Source: Microcebus murinus (taxonomy: Eukaryota > Chordata > Mammalia > Primates > Cheirogaleidae). From it: DNA of 64,000 nucleotides. The DNA lies in NCBI RefSeq assembly GCF_040939455.1, contig NC_134108.1:81202001-81266000 (forward strand). The letters are read 5' to 3'. The position numbers were made by a program, and so were the translations under genes. Positions 25,096 to 36,786 of the stretch are shown in pieces (the stretch's first letter is position 1; each line of letters opens with the position of its first letter). A model generated the notes under the pieces. It did not search any database. It worked only from the letters and a program-made list of their open reading frames with translations, and was not told where the DNA came from.

Positions 25096-27530
25096 TAAGC
25101 TTTAATTGATTGAAAGTATTTTTCCACGCTTGCATAGTGATAGATCTCTATACCATGTGTTTGTTATATGATCAATGAAATTATGTCTGTCACATAATAG
25201 GTTGTTCCTTCCTTAGAATATGTAAAATACAATGTGTAATGTCTTTAATGGCAACATTGTAATGAAGCCATTTTTAAACTGTTTTATAATAAGCATATAT
25301 TATATTACTTATAATAAGTTATGTTTACTTCAGAGTGATCTACTTTGATAAACTGGCAGCATGAAATTTGATTTGGGTCAGCTGGATTTTATTCAGTGAC
25401 AGCAAAATACTTCTTTATTAAAAGTAGAAAATGCCTGAGGTTAGTTTAAAAGGTAAAATAAAGCACAATTGTTTAAAATAGAAATGAGGTGATTTGCTTG
25501 TATTGTGGACTCATCTTAGCCCACTTCTGAGTAAATGTTAATTTACTTCTGGGAAAGGCATGTGAGACATGCAGGCAACATATTTAATAATAACATGGGT
25601 AGGGATTTTAATAAATCCAGCTTCCAGATACTCAGCTGCAGCATTTGTATTTAAGTGAATCAAAATCTTATTATTATTGATGAATTTAGAGAGGATAAGC
25701 TTAAAAATTAATCTTCAATAGATCATCTGGTTTGGAACTCACTTTGGCAGACTATGAATCTTTCCATCACTTTACAAAATAGAATAATTAGCCTATGTGT
25801 TGGGTTTGTAAATTATGAAGTTGTTCATTTTTAATAGGGCTGCACAGGGGTGAAAATGGGGAGGCTAGTGAAAACAGCATCGTTAGTGCATTATCTTTTT
25901 GTCTAAATGCCCTTAAATGCTGCAATGTTTTATTACTGGTATTCTTCACAATCCTAAAATTATAGATTGCTAGATGGGAACTTAAAGAAGCCATCAAGAT
26001 TGTCCCTGATATTTCTGAGTCCAGCAACAGTCCAGAGGTTAAGAACCATTTTGTTTTGCTAGCAAACCTCAACTCATAGTCACATGGTCTAGTGTGGGAC
26101 TGCCGTAGCAAACCTTTTGCCAATGCCCATATCAAGACAATGCCTCTACCTTCACTATTGTCTCAGTTTGTGTACTCAGTTTACCTGCTCTTTGATTGTG
26201 ATTAATTTTAATTGTTTCAGTTTTAATACATTTCCAGTAGAAGTTTCTTGGACACCCACATGGGAAGTAATACTTTAATTTTCTCAGAAAGACCTATACA
26301 ACTTTCCCTTTAGAGGTCTGGATCTCATAGTCAAGCCAGACCAGCCTGCTAACCTACTAACTCCAGCCCAGGACTGTGAAAAAAAATAGTGAACAATGTA
26401 GGGCTATAGAGAAAATGAAATGTTAGGTCTTGTAATGGAAATCTATGACTTCCATTGAGGCTGTTGTTTGAAAATTTGTAAGAGGATGATTTTCCCTTAT
26501 GACTGAATATAGAGGGAAGAACCAGATGTCCTTGAAGAATCATTATCTCTTTGAAGATGTTCATTATTAATGAGATAAAGAAGAGGAAATTCACTCACAA
26601 GTGTTAACAGAAAAGTTATGAAAAAATCCAGGTGATACAGATGTCTCTGGAGCCAACCAGAGCATAAAGCAGGATGAATTATTAGTTCATAGAAACATGC
26701 AGAAACCAGAAAAGAAAGAATAGAGAAGTCACCGTGTTTGAGCAAGGGATTTTGTATAATCTTAGATACCTGTTCATAGGATGGGGCCACTGTAGTCGTT
26801 ACCACTTTTTGACAGAAGGGGGCAGAAGAGAGCTGCCAGGGTAGCCTGGTTAACTCAGAGTCCATTTAGGAGATGAGAATGCAAGAGAAAAGCTGAAAGG
26901 AGAGCCAGAAAGCTTCCCAGTGGGTGTTACAGAAGTGCCAGATAGGCTGATTAATTGGTTACAGGCAGCAGAGGAAGCTATCAGCACGATTCTCTAGCCC
27001 TAGAATGCCTTTCCTTAAAGGAGCATTCAAAAACCCACTTTAGCATGGCTGGGGAACAAATGGCTCAGGTCTAAAGAGAGATACCAGATTAGTTCTTTTC
27101 CCAGAGCATTTACCTATATTCAGCTACATTAAAGGCATAATGCCAGGGGTGAATGAGCCTCTGCCTTTCTATTGGTTGCTGGTGACTGTCACCAAGCTTC
27201 CATATATAGGCTCCTCTCATCATTCAGCATTGTCTTGAGGTATTATAGTTCACATGATTTCTGTGTGACTGCTGCTGCTGGACTTCTGTCTACCTGATTT
27301 CAAAATAATTGCAGAAACAGGGCTCGATTATTTAAATATTCCAAGAGGAATCTTTCCATTGGTTCTGGCCAATGCTTTTGTCACATTTGTCCCTAGAAGT
27401 GTGGTAGGCAACACCACTGCCTAGAGAGCAAAGTCAAATCCATACTAATTAGCTAAGGTAGGAAAGAGGAGGGCTATAGTGCTAGGAAGGAAGGGTTTAA
27501 CCTCCTCAAATTCTTCTATGAAGTGCAGTA
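25096..27530. other. Unassigned DNA
   Basis: No gene and no strong repeat. The minus-strand frames at 25788-26135 and 26497-26865 (115 and 122 codons) were inspected. They have no recognisable family, no splice context, and the composition of random AT-rich DNA. A promoter-like arrangement at 27171-27236 is listed separately. Confidence 0.35.
27171..27236 (+). promoter_or_regulatory. Promoter-like CCAAT/TATA arrangement (weak)
   Basis: An inverted CCAAT box (ATTGG, 27171-27175) is followed 30 bp later by CATATATAGG (27201-27210). A TCATTCAG initiator-like word follows at 27229-27236, which is the usual 25-30 bp downstream of a TATA box. No gene, LTR or spliced exon is visible downstream, so this may be coincidence. 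Confidence 0.2.
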
Positions 27531-27538
27531 CTTCTTAG

Positions 27539-27591
27539 CTAGATAGATTAACTATTAGAACTAGATAGATTACTTAACTAGATAGATTACT
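27539..27591. repeat. Short imperfect repeat of CTAGATAGATTA
   Basis: The word CTAGATAGATTA occurs three times in 53 bp, with spacers of about 9 and 7 bases. It looks like a small local tandem expansion. Confidence 0.75.
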
Positions 27592-28439
27592 ATTTCATTT
27601 TGAATGCCAGGAATGGGCAGCCCTGGCTCAAACATTGACTGAAGCCAGAGGAGGTTGAAGGCCCTGTAGGTGGTGGTTGGTTGGTTGTTGGGTGGATGCT
27701 TTTTGAGATCTACTATTAGTAGCATTGGTGCATTTGAACCAGTTTGTGCTGACTCCTGAGAGCCAATTGTTAGCATCTCCATTGTATCACATTCTTAGCT
27801 TGAAATCGGCCATAAAGGGAATATTTACAATGCAGACATTGGAAGATCCTACAAATGAGCTCCCCGACATTTGCCAACACACCGCTGACTATGCACCAAG
27901 CACAATGCCAGGCCCCTATTCTGGTACGGACAGAGATAATAGGAGTACCTTACTCTTTTTCATGTCTTCTCTCATTTTTTTCTCATTAGAATCTCCAAAG
28001 TTGTTCAGTATTATAAACTATTACAGTGAAAAATTACTACTTTCCCACCTACTCTCTGACTTTATGGTCACTGGAAGGTCCTTCTTTCCCTACCTGAATG
28101 CTCTGGCTTTGATATGAGGACAAATGATTTGGATCTGGCCTCAGAGCTGGCTATGAGGCATATGCACAACACCAAGCAATGCTGGGACTAGCGGACAAGA
28201 AACCCAGAGTTGACTTTGGGCTTGGTTATCTTAGGTGAGACAAATATCCTTCCCAAACTTTAGTTACTTGGCCTGTAAAATAAAGGGGCTGGGTCTAGCA
28301 AACTCCAGTTAGTCCTGCTCTAAAATTCTAATTGCATATCTAATTTTCTTTTGGAATGTCAAAAGAAAATTAGGGAGGAGATTAGTCATCATCTCTAAAT
28401 AATTCACTCCGAGACCACATTCATACTAAACTCACTTTT

Positions 28440-28625
28440 TGTTCCTCAAAATATGCTGTATCAAGACTCTGGGCCTTTGTATAAAATATTCCCTTCTATG
28501 GAATGTCATGCCTCCTTTCTGTCCATTTGACAATGTCCTGCTCCTCTTCGAAGGGTCAGCTTATATGTGACCACCATCGTAAAGCCTTCCAGGACTCTCT
28601 CAGCAGACTTTAGTGTCCCAAGCAC
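28440..28625 (+). repeat. L2 LINE fragment
   Basis: Contains the L2 3' block: a CTCTGGGCCTTTGTATAAAA segment, then GGAATGTCATGCCTCC, then a GGGTCAGCTTATATGTGACC segment and AAAGCCTTCCAGGACTC. It matches the L2 region that precedes the 3' end. Confidence 0.8.
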
Positions 28626-29039
28626 TTTTGCTGTTTCTTGGAGGCCCAGCAGCTCTCTCCCACTGGCACTGAGGGAGGCTGTGTAGAAAGGAACATGGCT
28701 CTAGGTGTGGGTCCTGCAGAGACTCTCTCCTGGCTCCATCTGTTGTTTATCCTCTTAAGTCCATTTGCTCCACTTAGTTTGGCTAAGCTTTGGATTCTGC
28801 TCCTGCTTGACTTTCACCTTCTCTGCTCATCATTCCCTTTTGGATTTCACATGTTAGAGGATCTCTTTGGATGTTACTTTCAGTCCTTTTTTGTTCCTGA
28901 CCCCTAAGGGCCATTTCTCTCACCCTACTCCAACACCTTTCTTCAATTCCTGAAATACCAAGCCCAGCCACAGAAGAAGTTCCCCAGCTGCTTGAGAAGG
29001 GAGTTCTGATAAGAGGTTAGAACTACCTTAGGGAGGAGA

Positions 29040-29135
29040 CTATTCTTTCATCTATGTCCTCAGTTCCTACAATTAAGTCTGGAGCATAGAAATGCCTGAT
29101 AAATGTTTGTTGAATGAGTTAATTAATAAATGTAT
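29040..29135 (+). repeat. L2 LINE 3' terminus
   Basis: TAAGTCTGGAGCATAGAAAT and AAATGTTTGTTGAATGAGTT are the L2 terminal words. Probably the end of the copy that begins near 28440, with a poorly alignable middle. Confidence 0.75.
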
Positions 29136-29211
29136 AGGGTGAGGAGATCTTAATCTCCTGAAGACCTGACTTAGGGGCCATAAGTAAAATGCAGGCTTGA
29201 TGTCACTTCTT

Positions 29212-29252
29212 TTTTTTTTTTTTTTTTTTTAATGTAATCAAGATGTTTGTAG
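29212..29252 (-). mobile_element. Extremely short (41-bp) retroinsertion with target duplication
   Basis: A T-run followed by AATGTAATCAAGATGTTTGT and AG lies between two identical 14-bp copies of TGATGTCACTTCTT (29198-29211 and 29253-29266). Read on the minus strand this is about 22 bp of sequence ending in a poly-A tail. That is the expected product of target-primed reverse transcription with drastic 5' truncation. The source element could not be identified from so few bases. Confidence 0.8.
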
Positions 29253-29469
29253 TGATGTCACTTCTTGAACAATGGCCATTGAGTTTGGATTCTGGTCTAG
29301 AGATTGATAATTCTCAACCTTTTTTAGGGCCTCAAGAAGGATCTGAAAAAAACTGGATATTGGATATTTTTACCAGCAAAATAATACACAGCACACAAAC
29401 ATTTGCACAGAATTTCAGTGCCTTCACAAATCCCCTTGAAGTCTATCCATGAACACCAGGTGAATAATA

Positions 29470-29660
29470 ACACAATGGGGAGGCATTAAAGGTTTTTAAA
29501 CCTGGGAATAATGTGATGAAGATGATGCTTTAAGGAGATGCTTAAAATAAGCTGGAGGGCTGGGGACTCTGAAGAGCAAGCTGAGCTGAGTATAAGGTGA
29601 CGAAGGGCTGCAATAGTGTGAGACTGAGCGGATGAAAGAAGTAGGCAGAGAGATGTTGGG
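29470..29660. repeat. Ancient interspersed repeat, same type as 12.0-12.4 kb
   Basis: GGGGAGGCATTAAAGGTTTT, TAAACCTGGGAATAATGTGA and the following AG-rich segment match my memory of a common old mammalian repeat also seen at 12000-12410. Family name not asserted. Confidence 0.4.
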
Positions 29661-29699
29661 AAAGAATAAGAGAGGGCCTTGATTATCAATTGTATGAAA

Positions 29700-30780
29700 G
29701 AACTAGCTGATGATTATTCTGTGCTCTAGAAATAAGATCCTTAAAGATGCTTAAGTCTGATCTATTGACAGAACATCTGACATAAGAACCATCACCTATT
29801 TTTAAAGAGCGAGACTGTAACATATAAAAGCAATTTTATATTTCCAAATCTATCGACTGATTTATTGGGAGCAATAAGTTTGAATGCCTACATATCTACT
29901 GACCTGGTCATTGTGGGTTTAGGAATATAGTGGGAAGGAGCAGAAATAGAAAGGAAGAGTTTCTTACAATTTAACAAAATTTTAGAACTGGTACCTTTTT
30001 GTTCCTACCTCTATTCCCTCTTTTATTGTTTTCTCCCTATCTCTTTAATATAAAGCAGAAAACATGTTTCTGTTATATTTTTCCAATCATTTTTTTCAAA
30101 ATGCCATATATCTTTTTCTTCTATTTGATGCTTAATTCAAACAAAATACCATTCTGTAAAACCTGTGCATAATGCTGTTGGACTTCTATTAGGTTCAGGT
30201 TGGTGAGCTTTCTCATACTTCAGCAACTCCCAATCTGAATTTATGACATTGCTGGTGTGCATGGAGCATGAATAACTCTGCCTAGAATTGCATTAAAAGC
30301 ATGTAAGATTTAGAAGATAGCAGGCTTAACATAAATTAAGGACAGGTATTAAATGTGGTCTGTGGGGATAAAGCTGAATAAATTTAAGTGTGCGAGAGCT
30401 TAATACAAGCTCAGTCATTCGGAAATTCCTTTGATTACACTTCTATCAGAAAGTGGGCAAAAATGGCCCATTTGGTTGCTTATTAGGTTTTCTGCAACTT
30501 TTAATCATTTCTCCCCTCTAGTTTCTTTGTTTCTTCTCCCATTTTACTTTCCTTTGTTTTTGTCTCTGACCAAAGACTCCTCTCTGAAACTTGTGTCTTC
30601 ATTTGTCTTTAATCTCAGTCTTTCTCTGCATGAAAATGGAATCCATCTCTTAGATCCTCTATTCCTTGCATTGTCAGTTTCTTTCTTTACTGGCTCCTTC
30701 TCACTTGTCTATAAGCAAGCTCAAGTAAGTTTGTGATCCTTTCATACAATCATTCCCTCTTTCTTCTTCCTTTCTCTGGT
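29700..30780. other. Unassigned DNA
   Basis: No gene. The 101-codon frame at 30431-30736 is T/C-rich and reads as a hydrophobic string, as expected from composition. No repeat named. Confidence 0.35.
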
Positions 30781-30849
30781 CAGATATCTCCGGGATAGCC
30801 TACTCTTTTGCCTCCTGTCCCTTGCCTCCCAATCTATCTTTGTATTGAC

Positions 30850-31300
30850 TGCAATGGGATAGATTATGCTGAACTCTCAATGGCTTAGCAAAACAGAGAT
30901 GCATATCTCTGCACATCATGGTCTGATGCAGGCGCCTGGCAGCTCTCCTACATTGCTACCCCTCCAGTGGCAACCCAGGGACCCAGGCTACATCCATCTC
31001 AACACTGTCACATGGGAGTTGAACCCTTTGTTTTCAGCCAGATGGGCATGGGAGGGTGGACATGCAGAAGATACACTTGATTATAACTGCCTAAACCAGA
31101 AGGGACGCTTCACTTCCCCTCACATTCACTGGTGAGAACTAGTTACAGCTCTCCATCTCGATACTTGCGGGCTGAGAAATGGAGAGGAGCACGTGGATAT
31201 TTGACCAACACTACTGGTTTTGTTCTTGGCCACCATTTCTTCAATATCATTTTTCTCTTCCCATCTCTTTAAAGAAGTGAAAGAACAGACCAGGATCTGG
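30850..31300. repeat. Probable ancient interspersed repeat
   Basis: TGCACATCATGGTCTGATGC, the CAGGGACCCAGGCTACATCC segment, CTTCACTTCCCCTCACATTC and GAGAACTAGTTACAGCTCTC resemble a widespread old mammalian repeat in the same word order. I do not recall its name reliably. It explains the frames in this stretch better than a gene would. Confidence 0.45.
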
Positions 31301-31649
31301 GCACCTCCATGCACTTCAGGATGCCAGTGCTTTGGAAGGCAAGGATATGAATACTAGATCAAATACTGTGTAAGATTTAAAATTATTAAACTGGCTAGAT
31401 TGGACTGGTTTTTCTTAATATTCAAAGTGACCAGAAAGCTGTGGGATCTGCCCAACATATTGTTAAGGGTCAGGAAAGGGAGATTTGACCAAAGTATATT
31501 TGCAGGTACCGATTGGGAAAAAAATTAAACCACTTTAATTTTTTACCTAATTGTGTTCAAGATTGTCCAATATGAAACCTGTGTTAGTTTAGAGAATAAC
31601 ATCATCAGTTATAAATAAAAGCATGCAACATTTTATTGTTAGATTTAAG

Positions 31650-32010
31650 TGACATAAGGAAACAAAAACTAATAACGTTACTCTTTTGTCTTTGAATAAG
31701 CTTAAACAATGCCTTTATTTCAGTCTAGATAACCGAAAAAGGAAATTAATCACATTTTAAATTAAATTCAAAGATAGAGCTTCTAAAAATAATTGAAGTT
31801 TGGTGAATAACTTTCTGCTAAGAGTGCTGTGAAACTCTCATAATTAGATTAATGTGCTTAATCTCCCTGGAGTATTGCAGTGAGTGTGAATCAGCCTTAA
31901 TAACAAAGTACATTACGTCTAAACAAAGTAAATGCCTTTTAATGTTCTCTCAATGACCTCCTGAGTGGAGTTTTCAAATTCTCATACATTTTCATCCATG
32001 CTTTTACCTT
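31650..32010. promoter_or_regulatory. Candidate conserved non-coding element / enhancer
   Basis: Repeat-free stretch dense in developmental factor words. It has TAATTAGATTA (31841-31851, paired homeodomain half-sites) followed by TTAATCTCC, SOX/TCF-like TTTGTCTTTGAA (31685-31696), AACAAAG at 31902-31908 and 31922-31928, and ACATTACGTCT. This is sequence inference only; conservation was not tested. Confidence 0.3.
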
Positions 32011-32810
32011 CTAGGGTCTTGAGCATGAATTATGATTCAAAGATAGAGTTTTAATAATGTATTAATATGTGTGTGGATAATTAAAAACAACTCTTTCTTT
32101 AAGGAAAAATGCTTTAGGTATGAAGAAAGTGTTTCTGATAATGTTCAGAGGGCTGAAACGTGCCTGATATTTCATCTCAACTCTCTTCTCCTAAGCTACC
32201 CCACTGCTTTTGGGAATATGCTTTGTTTTTAAAGATCTCCAGAGAAAAAGATTTCAACATCCTACAGTTTAACCATCCTTACTGCCACAACTAAACTTGT
32301 ACACTAATAATTATACTGAACATTCTTTATTATATATTTCTTGAAACTAAGTTTATTGCATCCTTATATTATATTTTACTTATTTGTATCAATTCTTTAT
32401 ACATAATTCATTTTTAGCCGCTCTTCCCTTCTGGAAGACACAGACTTTATTTGTTATGAAATAGCAAATTGTTGGGATTTAAAATAATGTTTGGAATGGA
32501 AATTTGAAAGAACCCTACAAGCATGTCTATGGCACCACACAGTCTTACAGAACTTAAAGAACTTTGAAAATTTACTTAGTGGCAGATCTGGGACTCAGCT
32601 GATTTTCAGGCCCGTGATTTTTGCCTTCTATTATAATTTCTGTATGTGTATATTTTTTATCTATATAGAGTGGATGGATAGGCCAATTTAGAGTCTAAAC
32701 AAGTGAGATTAATAGCAATAACTAAAAAGTGCTATTGACAAATTGCTGAGAGGGCACAAAGTAAAATCCAAATTATTGTTTATAATTAATTGCACACGAT
32801 ATGTTTGGTT
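32010..32810. other. Unassigned DNA
   Basis: No gene. The 66-codon frame at 32491-32691 overlaps a possible MIR-like tail (AACTTAAAGAACTTTGAA, then GGCAGATCTGGGACTCAGCT) and is not called. Confidence 0.35.
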
Positions 32811-32814
32811 ATTT

Positions 32815-32905
32815 GACTAATATCTGTCTTACCCACTAAATTGTAAGCTCCAAGGAAGCATTAATTATATTTTAATAACAGGCATACAGTTGATCTTTTA
32901 AAAGA
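32815..32905 (+). repeat. L2 LINE 3' fragment
   Basis: CTTACCCACTAAATTGTAAG then CTCCAAGGAAGCATTAATTA matches the L2 3' region (the usual 'ACTAGAATGTAAGCTCC' block) in plus orientation. Confidence 0.65.
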
Positions 32906-33045
32906 GGCATTTAATTTGGCAACTTATCATTTATCTTTAAGCATTTTCCCTCAGAAGTGTTAACGTATTGGCAATTTCATAGATGATTCTCAAGGTTTGA
33001 ATTTTTTTTATGAATCCTTCTTTTTCATAAAATCATCCTTTAAAG

Positions 33046-33494
33046 CAGTGGTCTCGCCTTTTTTGGCACCAGAGACTGGTTTCATGGAAGACGATTTTTC
33101 CACTGACCTGGAGTGGTGGGGATGGGGAATGGTTTCAGGATGATTCGAGTGCATTGCATTTACTGTGGAAACTCTCTGCTAATGATTATCTGTATTTGCA
33201 GTTGCTCCCCAGAGCTAGCATCACTACCTCAGATCATCAGGCATTAGATTCTCATAAGGAGCGCACAACCTAAGTCCCTGGCATGCACAGTTTATAGTAG
33301 GATTCAAGCTCCTATGAGAATCTAATGCTGCTGCTGAGGTGGAGCTTATGCAATGATGTGAGCCATGGGAGCAGCTGTAAATACAGATGAAGCTTCGCTT
33401 GCTTGCCTGCTGTTCACCTCCTGCTGTGCAGCCAGGTTCCTAAGAGGCCACAGACAGGTAAGGATTCACAGCCCGGGAGGGTTGGGGACTGCAG
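33046..33494 (-). mobile_element. MER1-like non-autonomous hAT (Charlie-group) element
   Basis: A full-length-looking 449-bp MITE. It begins CAGTGGTCTCGCCTTTTTTG and ends GGGTTGGGGACTGCAG, with internal blocks GGCATTAGATTCTCATAAGG and its mirror CCTATGAGAATCTAATGCTG forming a long internal inverted repeat. It is flanked by 8-bp duplications CTTTAAAG (33038-33045) and CTGTAAAG (33495-33502), with one mismatch, as expected for hAT. Non-coding; dependent on an extinct transposase. Strand follows my memory of the consensus. Confidence 0.85.
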
Positions 33495-33502
33495 CTGTAA
33501 AG

Positions 33503-33920
33503 TAATTGCTGAAATTTATATATATTTAAATGTCATCAGAAGAGCAGCATTTTAATACTATCTTGAATTTCTGATTTATTGGAAGGGATCTTTTAACTGC
33601 AACACTTATTAATGGCATCACTTTAAAGTTGACAAGTGGATCAATGAGACATCTTGCAAATTGGGAGTAAGTGTTGATGAAACTGTCTTTTGATGTCTTT
33701 CATTGATAGCTTATTCAACCTGCAATTGGTCAAATTCTGAAGTTGAAGAGATAAGTGAAGGTATCATTACAAATGAATTATAGACCTTTTGTTTTCTTGA
33801 TTTGATTTTCTTCATTTTAAATTATAAGAGGACACATGAATATATTCTCATTACACAAAAGCTAAATAAAACAGGAGCTATGGAGCAAAAACTAAAGTTT
33901 TCCTTAATAATGATATTTTC
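33503..33920. other. Unassigned DNA
   Basis: No gene or repeat recognised between the MER1-like element and the LTR at 33.9 kb. Confidence 0.4.
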
Positions 33921-33923
33921 AAT

Positions 33924-34244
33924 TGTATTTGGCCATAACAAAATGCCATAGACTGGATGGCTTAAACAACAGAAATATATTTTTTTCACAGTTCTGGAGG
34001 CTAGAAGTCTGAGATGAGGGTGCCAGCATAGTCAGAATCTGGTGAGGGCTGTCTTTCTCCCTGGCAGACCACTATCTGCCTTCTCACTGGACTCTCAAGA
34101 TCTCAGGTGTCTCTTGTTATATGGACACTAATCCCATCATTAGGGCCCCACCCTCATGACCTCATAAACCTAATTACCTCCCAAAGGCCTTATCTCCAAA
34201 TAACTAAATTTTTTTTGGGGGGGGACACTATTCTGTCCATAGCA
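33924..34244 (-). repeat. MLT1-like solo LTR (ERVL-MaLR)
   Basis: Reverse-oriented LTR. On the plus strand it reads CATAACAAAATGCCATAGAC, CACAGTTCTGGAGGCTAGAA, AATCCCATCATTAGGGCCCC, CCTAATTACCTCCCAAAGGC and ends near CCATAGCA. This word order is the reverse complement of MaLR LTRs. The boundaries read TG...CA, but the 5-bp duplications do not match well (TCAAT against ATAAT), so the ends may have decayed. Confidence 0.8.
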
Positions 34245-34249
34245 ATAAT

Positions 34250-34470
34250 AATGATGAATATTTGTATAGTGCTTGCTAATTTATATAATACACAATGCTA
34301 ATTTATATATGCCAAGATCTGTTCTAAGCAATACTTTCATGCACATACACATTTTACAGATGAGGAAACTGAGGGATCTAGAGAAAACACACAGCTAGTA
34401 ACTGGCAGAGCCAAGACTTACACTTAGGAGATTTGGCAACAAAGTCTATGCCTTTAACCACTACTCCTTA
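34250..34470 (+). repeat. MIR SINE
   Basis: Near-complete MIR: ATAGTGCTTGCTAATTTATA, then GCCAAGATCTGTTCTAAGCA, ACAGATGAGGAAACTGAGGG, CACACAGCTAGTAACTGGCA and a final CTATGCCTTTAACCACTACT. Confidence 0.9.
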
Positions 34471-35246
34471 AAGCTTCTCTAAGCTTTCACCCTTTAGCCT
34501 TCCCTGGAGGTAACACTGCCAACAAATGGTGTGTGTTCTTCTAGGCCAATTTATAGATCATGTTTTTGCTCCAGTTTTTTTTCTTTTTGGTCACTAAATT
34601 CACCAGGAGAGTAATGTAGCAGGTGGGATAAAACAGGGCATGATGAGCCTCCTAGACTGATCTCCTCCTTGAATGCACCCACCTTAATTGCCTCATTAAT
34701 GCCACCAGTCCTCCAGATTTCAACCAAGCAACTCTTCATTGTGGATGCCTTCCTTCCTGAATTTCCATTCCCATTATTCTAAACAGGAAGAAAATGTGAT
34801 CCAGAGAGGCTGATTGGTTTTCTCCAGAGAGGCTTCCTGACTCTTTGATGACAGAGCTAAGACTAGAATTGAGGTGTCTTGATTTAGCTGAGAGCTCTCC
34901 TTTAGCACACCATGTTGATTTTCTGGAACACAAATTCACCACTTATAATTCAAGGGAGAAATTCATGAGAGTACTACAGTCTTATGATTTGGCCAATTTT
35001 GGAGAAGTACATTTTAGATCTTGAATCTGTGAATTGATTATCTTAAAAAGAGTAGCAAGTAATAGAGACCATTCCAGCTTTCAGCAAAAGGTACAAAATA
35101 AATTTCTGAAATTACTTCTGTGAAAGACAAAGTCTTTGGAGTGATCTTTTGATTATAATTTACAGGAAGGTAGAAGATTATCATTACTATACTATCAGAA
35201 AGACAGAGAGGACCAAATCCTCTTAATAATGTTAACCTGTGTAAGT
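34470..35246. other. Unassigned DNA
   Basis: No gene. Overlapping minus-strand frames at 34551-34942 have no recognisable content. Confidence 0.35.
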
Positions 35247-35251
35247 GAATA

Positions 35252-35920
35252 TGTATTAGCTGCTTATTGCTGCCATAACAATTATCACAAACTTAGGAGC
35301 TTGAAATAACATAAACTGATGATTTCACAGTTATATAGATCAGAAGTCTGGTAGGCTCAGGTCACCACAAGCCTGAAATCAAGTAGCTGGCTCGCCTGAG
35401 ATCTTGCCTGGAAGTTCTGAAGGAAAATCTACTTCCAGTCTCCTTCAGGATGTTGATAGAATTCAATTCCATGTGATTGTAGGACTGAGATTCTCATTTC
35501 CTTGTTGGTTGTTGGCTGTGGGGTGGGTAGGAAGCTGTTGTTCTCTGCTTCCAGAGGCTACCTGCATTCTCTGGCTTGTGGACCTCTTTCTTCATATGTA
35601 AAGCTGACAATAGTTGTAGGTCCAGTGCTTCTCATACTTAGGATCTCTCTAAGCAATCCTTTTGTCTCATTTTTTCTGTTTTCTTTACTGATGTATCTCT
35701 CCGATTAACTCTTCTGATTTCCTCTCTTATTTTAAGGAACTCAAGTGATTATATTGGGCCCACTTGAATAATCCAGGATAATATACCTATTTTGATGTTC
35801 ATAAACATAATCACATTGGTGAAGTCCCTTCCCCTTTGCCATCCAAAGGGACATGATTCTGGGAATTATGACATGGAAATCTTTGGGGGGGGTATCATTA
35901 TTTTGTCATTATTTTGGCCC
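35252..35920 (-). repeat. 3' LTR of the MaLR provirus
   Basis: Starts TGTATTAGCTGCTTATTGCT (plus-strand reading) and carries GTGATTATATTGGGCCCACT and TAATCCAGGATAATATACCT, which pair with the equivalent blocks in the other LTR (GTGATTAGGCTGGGCCTACC and TAATCCAGGATAACCTCTCT). The far boundary is blurred by a GGGGGGG run and a duplicated TCATTATTTTG. Confidence 0.82.
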
Positions 35921-36439
35921 TCAAAGATTCATATCCATCTCATATGCAAAAATACTCTTATCTCATCAAACAATTTCCCCCAAATCTCATCCTGTTACTG
36001 CATCAATTTAAGTTCAAAATCTCCACTCAATTTTACCAACTCTAAAGTCTCAAATCTAATCACCTAAATCTAAATGATGTATAGGTGGGGTTCTAGGTAT
36101 AACCCTTCCTGGAGCACAATTCCTCTCAATCCTTAAAACTAAAAGAAACAAGTTATCTTCTCCAAACATATGATGGTGTGATAGGCATAGAATAATAACA
36201 CATATAGACATTCTGGCATGAAAAGGGAGAAAATGGAAGGATAAAAAGAATCACTGGTTCCAAGCAATTTTGAAGTACAGACAAGCAAACTCCATTTGAT
36301 TTCAAAGCCTGGGGGAAAAAATCAAAATCTTCTGTGGCTCTTGGCTCCATCCTCAGGGCTCTTGGTTCTCTCCTCTGAGTCATGCTCTTATTGGAGAAAG
36401 GTAGCACAGATTTGCAGCTGAGTAGTTTTTATCAGCCTG

Positions 36440-36786
36440 TGTCTTAGTCCATGCAGGCTGCTATAACAAACATATCATAAACCGGGCAGCTTATAAGCTA
36501 TTTAATGAAGATTTTTTTTCTTACAGTTCTGGAAGCTGAGAAGTTCAAGATTGAGGAACCAGAAGATTTGGTGTCTGGTGAAGGCCTGTTCCTCACATCT
36601 CTTATGGTGAAAGGGCAAGGCAGCTCTCTGGGGCCTCTTTTATAAGGGCACCAATCCCATTCATGAAGGTTCTGCCCTCAGGACCTAATCACCTCCCCAA
36701 AGACCCCACCACCTAACACCATAACCTTGGGAGTTAGGATTTCACCATATGAATTTGGAAGGAATGCAAATGTTCAGACCATAGCA
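36440..36786 (-). mobile_element. Solo MLT1-like LTR nested in the provirus
   Basis: Begins TGTCTTAGTCCATGCAGGCT and ends TCAGACCATAGCA, giving TG...CA termini. It is flanked by the perfect 5-bp duplication GCCTG at 36435-36439 and 36787-36791. It contains GGCCTCTTTTATAAGGGCAC and ATCCCATTCATGAAGGTTCT, typical of reverse-oriented MaLR LTRs, and differs in type from the outer LTRs. It must have inserted after the outer provirus and then lost its own interior by LTR-LTR recombination. Confidence 0.9.
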
